Shown one piece after another: positions 18,337 to 28,895 of a DNA stretch of 64,000 nucleotides. Source of the stretch: Lysobacterales bacterium (GTDB lineage: Bacteria > Pseudomonadota > Gammaproteobacteria > Xanthomonadales > Xanthomonadaceae); NCBI GenBank assembly GCA_017302135.1, contig JAFLDZ010000003.1:186001-250000 (forward strand), read 5' to 3'. The translations under genes were made by a program, and so were the position numbers. How positions within the stretch are numbered: position 1 is the stretch's first letter; every line of letters begins with the position of its first letter. The notes under the pieces are model-generated. The model saw only the letters and a list, made by a program, of their open reading frames with translations. It was not told where the DNA came from and did not search any database.

Positions 18337-18909
18337 ATGCCACCGCAGGCACCACGCGCCGGAACCCGCGCATGGGAGCGCAGGGTCGCAACCTGGGTGC
18401 TGCGTGCCGGCGGTTGGCGGATGCGCGGCGCATTGCCGGATCTGCCCAAAGCGGTGCTGATCGCCGCACCACACTCCTCCAACTGGGACGGTATCTGGAT
18501 CTATTTCGCGGCGACGGCGATGGGCTTGGATATCAGCATTCTGGGCAAGGAGGTGCTGTTCAAGATCCCCGTGCTCAATTTCGTCCTGCGCCGCTACGGT
18601 GGCATCCCGGCGGTCGCGGCCGTCGGCGACACCATGTTCGACCAGACGGTTCGGCTGCTGCTGCAGAGCGATCGCTGCTGGGTCGGGATCGCGCCGGAAG
18701 GCACCCGCAAACAGGTCGCGCGCTGGCGGATCGGTTTCTGGAAGATCGCGAGCGCCGCCGATGTGCCGATCGTGCCGGTGTACCTGCACTACCCGGACAA
18801 AGTGATCGGGGTGATGCCCGTCTTCCACACCAGCGGCAACATGCAGGCCGATATCGCCCAACTGCGCGAAAGCTATCGGCCCTGGCAAGGCAAGCATCAC
18901 GGTATCTGA
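18337..18909 (+). CDS. 1-acyl-glycerol-3-phosphate acyltransferase-like (PlsC family)
   Basis: The 190-residue protein has the PlsC acyltransferase motifs HX4D (H46-S-S-N-W-D51), the GGIP segment and EGTR (121-124). It lacks N-terminal membrane helices, as in the short lysophospholipid acyltransferase group. The likely role is acyl transfer to lysophosphatidate or a related lipid at the inner face of the membrane. Start choice is uncertain. The frame is open to a TTG at 18283, but that TTG lies in TTGACA, which could be a -35 box. The ATG at 18337 gives an N-terminus like homologues I recall, though no Shine-Dalgarno sequence is well spaced. Confidence 0.82.
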   Translation: MPPQAPRAGTRAWERRVATWVLRAGGWRMRGALPDLPKAVLIAAPHSSNWDGIWIYFAATAMGLDISILGKEVLFKIPVLNFVLRRYGGIPAVAAVGDTMFDQTVRLLLQSDRCWVGIAPEGTRKQVARWRIGFWKIASAADVPIVPVYLHYPDKVIGVMPVFHTSGNMQADIAQLRESYRPWQGKHHGI

Positions 18910-19010
18910 CGCCCCGGGTACTTACGACCTCGGTACAAGCGGATCCGCGCGTGCCCTTGGATACGGCGCGCCGCCGTACCGAATCGCAACCGTGCCGAAT
19001 AGAAGAAACC

Positions 19011-20636
19011 TCAGTCCGGTCGCGGCCCGCGCCCGGCATCGCGCAGGATCTCGCGCGCGGCGTTGCGCCCCGGCAAACCGGTGACGCCACCACCGGGATG
19101 CGTGCCCGAGCCGCAAAGGTACAGCCCCGGAATCGCGCCGCGATAATTCCCCTGCCCCAGCAATGGTCGCGCCGAGAACAACTGGTCCGGCCCCAGCGCG
19201 CCATGGAAGATATCGCCGCCGATCAGGCCGAACGTGCGCTCCAGATCCAGCGGCGACAGCGCCTGATACCCCAGCACGCTGCGCCGGAAATTCGGCGCCC
19301 AGGCGTCGACGGTGTCGATCATCAGATTCGCGACCGTCTCGCGATGCGCGTCCCAGCCGCCGTCGACGTCGGGATGCACGTGCTGGCAGAACAGACTGGC
19401 GACATGCTGACCCGGCGGGGCCAGGGTGTCGTCGAGGGTCGAGGAAATCACGAGCTCGACGATGGGCTTTCGCGCCCAGCCGGCGTTGTGCTCTTTCGAT
19501 TTGGCATCGAAATACGCCTGCTCGAAATAGCGCAGCGACGACCCGATCAGAATGCCGCTCTGGTGATGCGCCTGCAGATGCGTGCCCGGCGCTGCAGCGA
19601 AATCCGGCAGCTCGCTCAACGCCACGTTCATCCGGAACGTGGCCGAGCCGCAGCGGTAGCGCGCGATCCGCGCGGTCGTGTCTTCGTCCAGCGCGCTCTG
19701 CGGCATCAGGCGTTGATACAGCAGCTTCGGATTGACGTTGGAAACCACCATCGACGCGGCGATTTCGGTGCCGTCGGCCAGCGCCACGCCCACCGCGCGT
19801 CCGCCCTTCACCAGCACCTGCGCGACTTCGGCATCGGTGTCGATGCGCACGCCGCGCACAGCGCATTCTTTCGCCATCGCCTGGGTGATCGCGCCCATCC
19901 CGCCGATCGCGTGACCCCACGCACCGGTCTTGCCGTTCACTTCGCCGAACACGTGATGCAACAGCACATACGCGCTGCCCGGCGTGTACGGGCTGGCGAA
20001 ATTGCCGACCACCGAATCCCAGCCCAGCGCGGCTTTCAACGGCTCGCCTTCGAACCAGCCATCGAGCAGATCGCCTGCGGATTTCGCGAACAGGTCGAGC
20101 AGATCGCGGCGCGCGGCCATATCCAGCGTCTTCAGTTGCTTCGCGACCGAGAACGAGGCCAGCCAATCGGCCAGCACGAAGCGATCGGAGACGTTCGGCG
20201 GCGCACGCAGCATCAACTCGCGCAGCACGACGACGACGCGATCGAGCATCGCGTAATACTTCGGCAGTTGTTCCGCATCGCGCCTGGACCAACGCGCGAT
20301 ATCAGCGGCACCGTGCTCGCCACCGAGACGGAACGATTGGCCGTCGGGCAGCGGCAGGAAATTCGAATACGGACGCTCCACCACCCGCAAACCGTGTTCC
20401 TGCAGGCGCAGGTCGCGGATCACTTTCGGATTCAGCAGGCTCACGGTGTAACTCGCCACGGAGTTGCGGAAGCCCGGATGGAATTCCTCGGTCACCGCCG
20501 CGCCGCCGACGATGCTGCGTCGTTCCAGCACCCGCACCTTCAATCCCGCCGCAGCAAGATAGGCGGCGCAGACGAGTCCGTTGTGGCCGCCACCGAGAAT
20601 CAGGACATCGGTCTTGGCGTCTTGGGCTGCTGGCAT
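19011..20636 (-). CDS. FAD-dependent phytoene desaturase-like oxidoreductase (PYROXD2-like)
   Basis: The product is 541 residues with an N-terminal Rossmann FAD-binding motif (DVLILGGGHNGLVCAAYLAAAGLKVRVLERR), then GGAAVTEEFHPGF. The C-terminal FAD-closing motif is GLYLCGSGTHPGGGVTGLPGRNAA. The overall length and the HQSGILIG / GGDIFHG segments fit the PYROXD2 branch of the phytoene desaturase superfamily rather than true carotenoid desaturases. No crt gene is nearby. The substrate is unknown. It is convergent with the acyltransferase gene. Confidence 0.88.
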   Translation of the reverse strand: MPAAQDAKTDVLILGGGHNGLVCAAYLAAAGLKVRVLERRSIVGGAAVTEEFHPGFRNSVASYTVSLLNPKVIRDLRLQEHGLRVVERPYSNFLPLPDGQSFRLGGEHGAADIARWSRRDAEQLPKYYAMLDRVVVVLRELMLRAPPNVSDRFVLADWLASFSVAKQLKTLDMAARRDLLDLFAKSAGDLLDGWFEGEPLKAALGWDSVVGNFASPYTPGSAYVLLHHVFGEVNGKTGAWGHAIGGMGAITQAMAKECAVRGVRIDTDAEVAQVLVKGGRAVGVALADGTEIAASMVVSNVNPKLLYQRLMPQSALDEDTTARIARYRCGSATFRMNVALSELPDFAAAPGTHLQAHHQSGILIGSSLRYFEQAYFDAKSKEHNAGWARKPIVELVISSTLDDTLAPPGQHVASLFCQHVHPDVDGGWDAHRETVANLMIDTVDAWAPNFRRSVLGYQALSPLDLERTFGLIGGDIFHGALGPDQLFSARPLLGQGNYRGAIPGLYLCGSGTHPGGGVTGLPGRNAAREILRDAGRGPRPD

Positions 20637-21040
20637 GTTCGATCTCGGTGAAGTGGGCTTTGTTCGATGATCTCCCGCGCTACCGCAAAACGAAAGACCC
20701 CGGCACGTGTCAGGACGTTACCCCTCGCGGCTTGCGGCTCCCCCAGGGAAATGCTACACGAGACTCCATCGAGCAACCGCGCATTCTCGAGTGCCCGACA
20801 CGCCGCAGCGCGCCTTGCGCAGTTGCGCCTTCGTGCACGACTCAGGACAGAAGATGGACCAACGCCATTGGAAGGCGAGCATGCATGCACGCATTCCAGC
20901 CCTACATTCCGCGACCACCCTGCCGGTGGGGCAACGGCGGCGCTGGTAAACCTTCAAACAGGGCGATGTCACCGTAGCGTCCCCTGCGCTGTCACGTCTC
21001 ACATTTACGGACAACAAACCACAGACCAAGGAGTGTTTCC
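20637..21040. other. Intergenic region, divergent promoters presumed
   Basis: No gene is supported in this stretch. It separates two divergent genes, the oxidoreductase and the PLA2-like gene, and should carry both promoters. A good ribosome site, AAGGAG, lies at its right end just before the ATG at 21041. I see no clear -35/-10 pair. Confidence 0.4.
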
Positions 21041-22060
21041 ATGAAACGATTGTCAGCCCTGATCCTCATCGGATCGGCCGCGTTCAACGTATGGGCCGCC
21101 GGCCCCTCGAACGTCGCAATGACGGCTTCGACCACGGACGAAACCCGCATCGCCACAACCTCGGCACCCGCACGCGAGACCATCGCCGAAGCAGGGCTGT
21201 TGCGCGCGAATCCGCTCGCCGACGGCAGCGACGACATCGCGGGCCATCTGCAGACGGCTTCCGGGGCGCTGTCTTTCCAGACCCGCAGCCTGTCCGCCGG
21301 CATCGTCGCGACCAAGGGCACCGCGCCCCAGCGCGTGCAGATCCGGCTGGAAATCAACGGCGCCGTGATCGACCACGAGATCGACTATGCCGCCGGAACC
21401 ATGACGGTCCGCACCGCCGACCGGGTGGTGGTCGATGAAAGCGACCGTTCGGTGCTCAGGAGTTTCCATGCGGAACTGGGACGCAGCCTGTCGCAGCAGG
21501 GCGGCTTCCAGCAACTTCCGAAATCGCAGGATTTCCTGTGGCGGCTGGCGGAAATGTATTCGGAAATTCCGCTGGGCAAGGCCTTCGCGGCGGAATGGGT
21601 CGTCCAGCGCAGCGACGCACAGGCCATCGCACCGCCGGCGCAGAAGACGCCAGCCGCTGGCGCGTGGCAACCGGACACGCAAGCTGCGGCCAAAGCGCCG
21701 ATCGTCGCACTGGCATGCAATGAACAAGGCGGCGGCAGCTTCACCAATCTGCACAACATCGTCGATGTCTGCAGAAGCAACCAGGTGTTCTATCGCGCTT
21801 CCGCGCACGACTACTGCCCTTCGCACGGCTACAGCAGCAAATCCGTGGCTTATGGCTGCGGCGCCAGTTCCTGCCCGGGCCGTTGCGGTGCCGGCTGCGG
21901 CGTCGCGGATGGTCTGGGCGCCTGGTACCAGGACTGCCTCGATCACGACATCTGCAATCGCGACCACAATTCGCAGCTCGGCGCCTGCGGCGACGAATGG
22001 ACGGAAGCGGCCGACGATTACGCGTTCGGTGCGATCTCCTGTTACACCACTTGCCACTGA
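21041..22060 (+). CDS. Secreted protein with phospholipase A2-like C-terminal domain
   Basis: The 339-residue protein has a signal peptide (LSALILIGSAAFNVWA). A pro-region of about 200 residues without Cys is followed by a Cys-rich C-terminal domain. The latter carries CPGRCGAGCGVADGLGAW, then YQDCLDHDICNRD, closely like the Ca-binding loop and active-site helix of phospholipase A2 (catalytic His-Asp pair H302-D303, flanked by Cys). Further Cys follow (GACGDEW, ISCYTTCH), suggesting several disulfides. The pro-region may keep it inactive during export. Phospholipase activity is inferred from motif only. AAGGAG lies 8 bases before the ATG. A strong terminator follows. Confidence 0.75.
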   Translation: MKRLSALILIGSAAFNVWAAGPSNVAMTASTTDETRIATTSAPARETIAEAGLLRANPLADGSDDIAGHLQTASGALSFQTRSLSAGIVATKGTAPQRVQIRLEINGAVIDHEIDYAAGTMTVRTADRVVVDESDRSVLRSFHAELGRSLSQQGGFQQLPKSQDFLWRLAEMYSEIPLGKAFAAEWVVQRSDAQAIAPPAQKTPAAGAWQPDTQAAAKAPIVALACNEQGGGSFTNLHNIVDVCRSNQVFYRASAHDYCPSHGYSSKSVAYGCGASSCPGRCGAGCGVADGLGAWYQDCLDHDICNRDHNSQLGACGDEWTEAADDYAFGAISCYTTCH

Positions 22061-22091
22061 TGCTTCATCGCTGAAGCGCGCGCCACAGAGA

Positions 22092-22120
22092 AAAGCCCCG
22101 CATCGCTGCGGGGCTTTTTT
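22092..22120 (+). terminator. Rho-independent terminator after PLA2-like gene
   Basis: A perfect 10-bp stem, AAAGCCCCGC / GCGGGGCTTT, with a 6-base loop is followed by a six-T run. The A residues on the left arm let it also serve the convergent minus-strand gene. Confidence 0.88.
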
Positions 22121-22209
22121 CTTAGCCGGGCATCCGGCATATCCAATCTTCGGCGAACAAGGGCGGTCGCGGGCGAGCCTGGACCGACGACAGGCTCAAC
22201 CAAACCAAG

Positions 22210-23091
22210 TCACGGGCACGTTGCCGGTGCCGAATTCACCAGAAAAGCGCCCGGCGCAGAGATCAGACCGGGCACGAAGCCCTGTACCAGCCAGGCCACC
22301 TGTTCGCCCGGCACCATCACTTTCGACGCGATGGTGCTGACCGGCACGCGGACCGACGGAATATTCGGGTTGGTCGAGCCCGGCGAGTCGTTGCACTTCA
22401 CATAGTTGCGCACGATCGGCTGCAGCACGCCGTTCCGGGTGACCTTGGATGTCGCACGCACCTTGATGCGCGCATCCAGCGACGCGCCCTGGGTTGCGCG
22501 CAGACTGGCCAGCGCGTAGGTGCCGGTGATGGCCTGGCCGTTGACGTTGATGAACGCCGAACCGTTCGCGCTGCTGGTCACCCAACTGGGCAACGTACCG
22601 GTCGGCGATGCCAGCCACACCGAATAGCTGGGATTCCTGCCCGGATCAAGCGTGGTCTGCCCTGCCGGCTCGGTGATATCGCGCTGCGAAATGGCGGCGC
22701 CATAAGCGTTGAAGATCGCGCTGGCGCCTGCAGGCTCGATCAGTACGTAGACGCGTTCCACCTGGGCATCGCCCCCGCTCGGCGCAGCCAGCAGATGATG
22801 CATGTAGAACGCGAACTCGCGCATGCCGCCGCTGGAGCAGACCGTGTCGAGGGTTCCGGTGGACAGCGTGCGGCTGACTTTGCCGGGATCGGCCGACATC
22901 ATCGGCTCGCTCGCCAACAACAGGCCTTAGCGGCTGACGCTTTCGGGGTTGTTGCTGTTCACCAGCGGCATCCCTTCCATGGTGCCGGGCAATGCATTGA
23001 GTTGCGACCAGGTCTGGTCGTGTGCGGTCGCGGCGACCAGCACCGCCGTTGCGGCGACCAACCGCACGGTATTGCGGACGGAATCCTTCAT
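22210..23091 (-). pseudogene. Secreted protein gene interrupted by an in-frame TAA stop
   Basis: The reading frame starts at an ATG at 23089-23091 with AAGGAA upstream and encodes a signal peptide (LVAATAVLVAATAHD). After 54 codons it meets TAA at 22927-22929. The very same frame then stays open for a further 236 codons (LASEPMMSADPGKVSRTLS onward) to 22210. The downstream part has protein-like composition, with ERVYVLIEPAGASAIFNAYGA, SAFINVNGQAITGTYALASLRA and a final WLVQGFVPGLIS. This looks like one approximately 290-residue secreted protein broken by a nonsense change. Read-through, or restart at the two ATGs near 22900, cannot be excluded. The family is not recognised. Confidence 0.65.
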
Positions 23092-23284
23092 GTGTCTGGT
23101 TCCTTGTTGGCCGCAGGAAGCGCACGCGTCGAAGACGGAAAAGAATCTCCCCGTCACCGGACGGACTGGAAGATGCAGCACTCGAAATGATGCTTCCCTG
23201 ATACCACATGCCGGCTTTCCGCAGCAGGGAAGACCTGTTTTAGTCGGCACTGACGGTGAACGCACCAAACCGCAGGCGAAAATC

Positions 23285-24673
23285 ATGAGCAGGAACGTAT
23301 TCATAGGGCTGTCCCTGTTCGCCGCAACACTGCTGTTGGCGGCCTGCGGCGCAAAATCAAACTCGATCTTCCGGTATCAGAAGATCCGTCCGGGCGAAAC
23401 GGCCATCATCACGGTCGATGCGAAGCAGCGCGCGATCCTGGTGGGGAACAAGGACCTCAAAAACGCGGCGGGACAGACCACGAAAAACATCCGGCAGTTC
23501 TGCAGCGAACCAAGCCCCGATGTGTTCACGGTCGTTGCGCAGGCCTTATCCGCAGGCGGCACCTTCGGCAAAAGCGCCGACCCGAAGAGTATCGAACTGG
23601 CGCTCAACGCCGCGTTCAGTTCAGCGGAACAGGGCTCGACCATCCCGCGCACCCAGACCGTCAACATGCTGCGCGAACTGATGTTCCGCACCTGCGAGCG
23701 CTATCTCAACGGCGGTATCGGCGAGCTGGAACTGCCCATCCAGGCTGCGCGCGACCAGCGCCTGATGGTATCGATCCTCGCCATCGAATCATTGACTGGC
23801 GCGGTCACGCCCAAACCGGTGGTGATCGGCGCGAATGCGAATGCCAGCGGCGGCACCTCGGGCGCGGAAGCGGCGGTGCGGCTGGACGACGCCCACAAAG
23901 CCCTGCAGGCCAAGACGGCGGCGCAGCAATCCAGGCAGAACGAATACAACGAGATCACCACCGACAAGAAACACTGCGAGCAGATCGCGGAAGCGGTCGC
24001 GAAAAAAGAAGAGGACAAACTTCCGCAGGAACTGAAGGACAAGCGCGCGAAATGCGAAACCGCGACCAGCGCCCTGGCCGCCGCCAAGAAAGACACCGCC
24101 AGCAGCGCTGCGCATTACGCCACGCTCAAGGACACGGCAGCCAGCGGCGGGATCCCGGTGGCGACCACAACGGCCGTGATGGTGCCGAAAGCGGATGGCG
24201 GTATCGATCGGGCGCATGGTGATGCGGTCAGCGCGGTCGCGAATGTCGTCAACAACATCGTCATGGCAAATATGAACCAGGATGAGTTCGCGTTCCTGTG
24301 CATGAAAGTACTTGATCCCAATGCGAGCCAAACCGTCGATGCGACGCTGGTTGCTGCCGGCACCGGAATCAAGCAAACCTGCACGGATTACATCAATTCG
24401 CAGATCGAGAAGAGCATCGCCATCAACAGCATGATCGCGATGAACATCGACTCTGATGTTTTGACACTGCAGGAAATCGAAAATTCGATGTTCGATAAAT
24501 TCTGGTCAAAGGTTTCGATAAACGGAACGACTGCCGATCCCACCGCGGTTTCGGCCATGCAAAAAACGTTCACTTGGTGGCCCGCCTGTTTTTCACCCAG
24601 CGGCAAGAAAGCGGACTATGCCACGTGCTTCAGCGGCACCACCTCCCCGCAGCAACGCCGCCTTTCCAAATAG
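23285..24673 (+). CDS. Predicted lipoprotein of unknown function with coiled-coil region
   Basis: The 462-residue product begins with a lipoprotein signal and lipobox LAAC (SLFAATLLLAACGAKSNS, Cys 21). Residues about 195-285 are Ala/Lys/Glu-rich and probably form a coiled coil (DDAHKALQAKTAAQQSRQNEYNEITTDKKHCEQ). Later comes a helical region with several Cys. I do not recognise a family. It is divergent from the broken secreted-protein gene, and a 71-codon gene follows 9 bases after its stop, so the two probably form an operon. An N-terminal segment GAKSNSIFRYQKIRPGETAIITVDAKQRAILV hints at a beta-rich domain before the helices. Confidence 0.75.
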   Translation: MSRNVFIGLSLFAATLLLAACGAKSNSIFRYQKIRPGETAIITVDAKQRAILVGNKDLKNAAGQTTKNIRQFCSEPSPDVFTVVAQALSAGGTFGKSADPKSIELALNAAFSSAEQGSTIPRTQTVNMLRELMFRTCERYLNGGIGELELPIQAARDQRLMVSILAIESLTGAVTPKPVVIGANANASGGTSGAEAAVRLDDAHKALQAKTAAQQSRQNEYNEITTDKKHCEQIAEAVAKKEEDKLPQELKDKRAKCETATSALAAAKKDTASSAAHYATLKDTAASGGIPVATTTAVMVPKADGGIDRAHGDAVSAVANVVNNIVMANMNQDEFAFLCMKVLDPNASQTVDATLVAAGTGIKQTCTDYINSQIEKSIAINSMIAMNIDSDVLTLQEIENSMFDKFWSKVSINGTTADPTAVSAMQKTFTWWPACFSPSGKKADYATCFSGTTSPQQRRLSK

Positions 24674-24682
24674 GAGAACACC

Positions 24683-24898
24683 ATGCCGAACCGTGTGATG
24701 GGACTATTGCTCGCCCGCGACCAGGCGTCGCTGCTGGATCTGGCCAGGATGCACCATTGGACGATCCTGCCGAAAACCGGTTACAACTTCGAGCAATTCA
24801 AGAGCGACGACGATCAATCTCTGCCATTCGTCGATGACATGGACGGCGTAGCGGTTGGCGGACGCGGCTGCGCCGCGCTGGCGTATCGGGACGAATAG
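24683..24898 (+). CDS. Small protein of unknown function, downstream of lipoprotein
   Basis: The 71-residue product has no signal peptide or membrane segment. It is acidic toward the C-terminus (SDDDQSLPFVDDMDG). A strong ribosome site (AGGAG, overlapping the stop codon of the upstream lipoprotein gene) precedes the ATG at good spacing, which is the main evidence that it is translated. No family was recognised. The tight spacing suggests a function shared with the lipoprotein. Confidence 0.6.
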   Translation: MPNRVMGLLLARDQASLLDLARMHHWTILPKTGYNFEQFKSDDDQSLPFVDDMDGVAVGGRGCAALAYRDE

Positions 24899-24968
24899 TC
24901 ACGCTCCAACCAACCGCAAACGGAACCGATGCGCTTCTCCCCGCCAGCGGGGAATTGTTCGGGAGAAC

Positions 24969-24996
24969 AAAAAAACCCCGCCTCGTGGCGGGGTTT
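24969..24996 (-). terminator. Rho-independent terminator after groEL
   Basis: Read on the minus strand, the 10-bp stem AAACCCCGCC / GGCGGGGTTT with a 4-base loop is followed by seven T residues, 27 bp beyond the groEL stop codon. Confidence 0.9.
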
Positions 24997-25023
24997 CTTC
25001 GTACACATTACGGGTTGGATGGA

Positions 25024-26778
<1,755 letters not shown>

Positions 26779-27066
26779 TCAACCGAGGATCGCGAGGATG
26801 TCGTCTTCTTTGACGATCTTGTATTCGACGCCTTCGTGCTTGTAGGCCGAACCGGCGTACTGGCCGTAGATCACCTTGTCGCCGACCTTGACCTTGGGAG
26901 TGCGCAAGGTGCCGTTGTCCAGCGCCTTGCCCTCGCCCACGGCCAGCACTTCGCCCTTGGTCGGCTTTTCTTTGGCGTTGTCGGGGATGTAGATGCCGCC
27001 GGCAGTGACTTCTTCGGCTTCGATCGGCTTGACGACCACACGGTCGTAGAGCGGCTTGAGATTCAT
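26779..27066 (-). CDS. groS: Co-chaperonin GroES (10 kDa)
   Basis: The 95-residue heptameric lid of GroEL. The N-terminal [44 protein letters not shown] contains the signature and mobile loop, and the C-terminal half has [36 protein letters not shown]. It is the first gene of the groESL operon, with a good sigma-70-like promoter upstream. Confidence 0.99.
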   Translation of the reverse strand: MNLKPLYDRVVVKPIEAEEVTAGGIYIPDNAKEKPTKGEVLAVGEGKALDNGTLRTPKVKVGDKVIYGQYAGSAYKHEGVEYKIVKEDDILAILG

Positions 27067-27109
27067 GAGAACCCTCGCAAGTAGTTGATTGATGGGAGAA
27101 AGTGCGGCG

Positions 27110-27139
27110 ATTTTAGCAGTCACCCGGGGGGAGTGCCAA
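27110..27139 (-). promoter_or_regulatory. Sigma-70-like promoter of groES-groEL
   Basis: On the minus strand a -35 TTGGCA (27134-27139) and a -10 TAAAAT (27110-27115) are separated by 18 bp and lie 44 bp before the groES ATG. No CIRCE repeat and no clear heat-shock (sigma-32) promoter was seen. Confidence 0.6.
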
Positions 27140-27405
27140 AGTCGCGGCCAAAAAACGCCCTGAATTTCGGGACGGGCCAAAGATGGGGGGCCTCGGCGGG
27201 GTTTCAAGGGGCACGAGCGGCAAGCGGTTTGCGGAGAAGCGTGGGCGCACGTTCGCGATCCGTTGGCCTCCCAAATGGGCCGTTCCGGCGAGTCTGCGAA
27301 CGCATCGGGCCGGCATGGCGGATATGGGCCAACGTCCTGGAACATTCGGGCATTTCGCACGTAACCTGATCATTTCCATGGTTTATTGCATCAAAGTGGC
27401 GCGTC

Positions 27406-27446
27406 TTGAGCGACATCAAAATGGCAAGCCCGGAAGGGGCTATGGT
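27406..27446 (+). promoter_or_regulatory. FNR-like box and promoter upstream of ferric-reductase-like gene
   Basis: TTGAG-CGAC-ATCAA at 27406-27419 matches the FNR/CRP-family consensus TTGAT-N4-ATCAA at 9 of 10 positions. A -10-like TATGGT at 27441-27446 places the box centre about 40 bp before the expected transcription start, the usual class II activator position. No -35 box is needed in such promoters. The remaining sequence between groES and 27494 holds no gene. Confidence 0.5.
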
Positions 27447-27494
27447 CCATCAGTGCCAGCTATCCCGCTGGCCAGCCATGCAGGACGCCGTCCC

Positions 27495-28760
27495 ATGCGT
27501 CTCAACACTTGGTCATTCCTCTCCGGTCTGGTGCTGGTGAGCTTCGCGGTCGTGGCCTTGGAGCTGCCCGCAGGCACGCGCCTGACGATGGCGGCCTTCA
27601 GTCTGTCCTCCGGTGTTGTTGCATTGGTACTGATGGCCGCAGCGGCGCTGCTGGGCGCACGGTGGTCCGTCGTCGAAAGCGCATTCGGCGGTCTGGACCG
27701 GGTTTACGACACGCACAAGTGGCTCGGCGTATGGGCGCTGGCGTTCGCGTCCGTGCACTTGGTGTTCAAGGCTGGAATGCAAGGTTGGGACACGGCCGCG
27801 ATCCTCGCGTTGCCGCCGTTCTACGTCAGGCTGGTGCGGCAATTGAGCTTCGTGGCCCTGATGCTGATCGTGCTGCTGGCCTTGAACCGCAAGATCCCCT
27901 ATCGCACCTGGCGCTGGTGGCACAAATTGTCGGGGCCGCTGTTCGTGATCGTGGTCCTGCACTGGCTCAGCTTCAAGACACCGATCACGCTGGCATCGCC
28001 GGCCGGCATCTGGCTGGCGACGGTCGCGACCCTCGGCTTGGCAGGCGCGCTGTACAAACTGCTGCTCTACCCGGCCCTGTCCAAGCATGCCGAGTACAAA
28101 ATCATCGACATCGTGCCGGGCCCGGCGGCGATCGCACTGTCGTTGGAACCGATGGGAAAACGCATCGCTTTCGAGCCGGGCCAGTTCGCGTTCGTATCGA
28201 TCCAATCGCCCGGACTGCGCGAACCGCATCCGTTCACGATCGCCTGTCCGAATGCGCCCGGCGAACCCATCCAGTTCCTGGTGCGCGCCTTGGGCGACTA
28301 CACCGGCACACTGGTTGCGGAAGCGAAAATCGGCATGCACGCCGACGTCTATGCACCGTTCGGTCGCTTCCAACGTCCAGTCGCTTCGAAACGCGAAATC
28401 TGGGTGGCGGGCGGCATCGGCATATCACCCTTCATCGCCTGGCTCCGCGATGGCGCCGCGACCGGGCTGGAGCGGGTCACGCTGTTCCATTTCTACACGC
28501 CAGGACGCGAATTCCCCAGCATCGACGCGCTGGATACGCTGACCGGGCAACGCGGCGTCGAATGCGTGCAGGTACCCGACGGAAGCATGTCCCCCGCGTT
28601 CCGGGATCGCTTCGGCGAGATCGCGCAGAACATCGCACCCGCCGATATCGACATCTGCTTCTGCGGCCCGAAAGGCCTGTTGACGGATCTTCGCGCCGCC
28701 ATGGCCGAACACGGCGTACCCGCCTCGAATCTGCGCTTCGAGCGCTTCGATTTCCGTTGA
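27495..28760 (+). CDS. Ferric-reductase-like transmembrane flavoprotein (NAD(P)H oxidoreductase)
   Basis: The 421-residue protein has an N-terminal six-helix ferric reductase domain with two probable heme-ligand pairs, H74/H88 and H143/H156. An FAD/NAD(P)-binding reductase half follows, with the FAD motif REPHPFTIACP, the NAD(P) motif GGIGISPFIAWL and a C-terminal FCGPKGLL. This is the layout of FRE/NOX proteins that pass electrons from cytosolic NAD(P)H across the membrane to Fe(III), oxygen or another acceptor. The ATG at 27495 is chosen because it directly precedes the first membrane helix. An FNR-like box upstream suggests induction at low oxygen. Confidence 0.88.
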   Translation: MRLNTWSFLSGLVLVSFAVVALELPAGTRLTMAAFSLSSGVVALVLMAAAALLGARWSVVESAFGGLDRVYDTHKWLGVWALAFASVHLVFKAGMQGWDTAAILALPPFYVRLVRQLSFVALMLIVLLALNRKIPYRTWRWWHKLSGPLFVIVVLHWLSFKTPITLASPAGIWLATVATLGLAGALYKLLLYPALSKHAEYKIIDIVPGPAAIALSLEPMGKRIAFEPGQFAFVSIQSPGLREPHPFTIACPNAPGEPIQFLVRALGDYTGTLVAEAKIGMHADVYAPFGRFQRPVASKREIWVAGGIGISPFIAWLRDGAATGLERVTLFHFYTPGREFPSIDALDTLTGQRGVECVQVPDGSMSPAFRDRFGEIAQNIAPADIDICFCGPKGLLTDLRAAMAEHGVPASNLRFERFDFR

Positions 28761-28807
28761 AATCCTGCGCGAACGACTCGGCGCGACGGTTTGTCCACTT
28801 CATCACA

Positions 28808-28872
28808 ACGGGCGGCGGATCGCTCCGCCGCCCGTCTGCAGTGATCCCGCCCGGCAGCTACCGCCGGGCGGG
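28808..28872. terminator. Two back-to-back perfect hairpins between convergent genes
   Basis: Hairpin 1 (28808-28835) has a 12-bp perfect stem and a TCGC loop. Hairpin 2 (28846-28872) has a 10-bp perfect G+C stem and a 7-base loop. Neither has a T run, so they may act as Rho-assisted or RNA-protecting 3' structures for the convergent ferric-reductase-like and receptor genes. Confidence 0.5.
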
Positions 28873-28895
28873 GTGACGCCTTCAAACCGCCGCAA

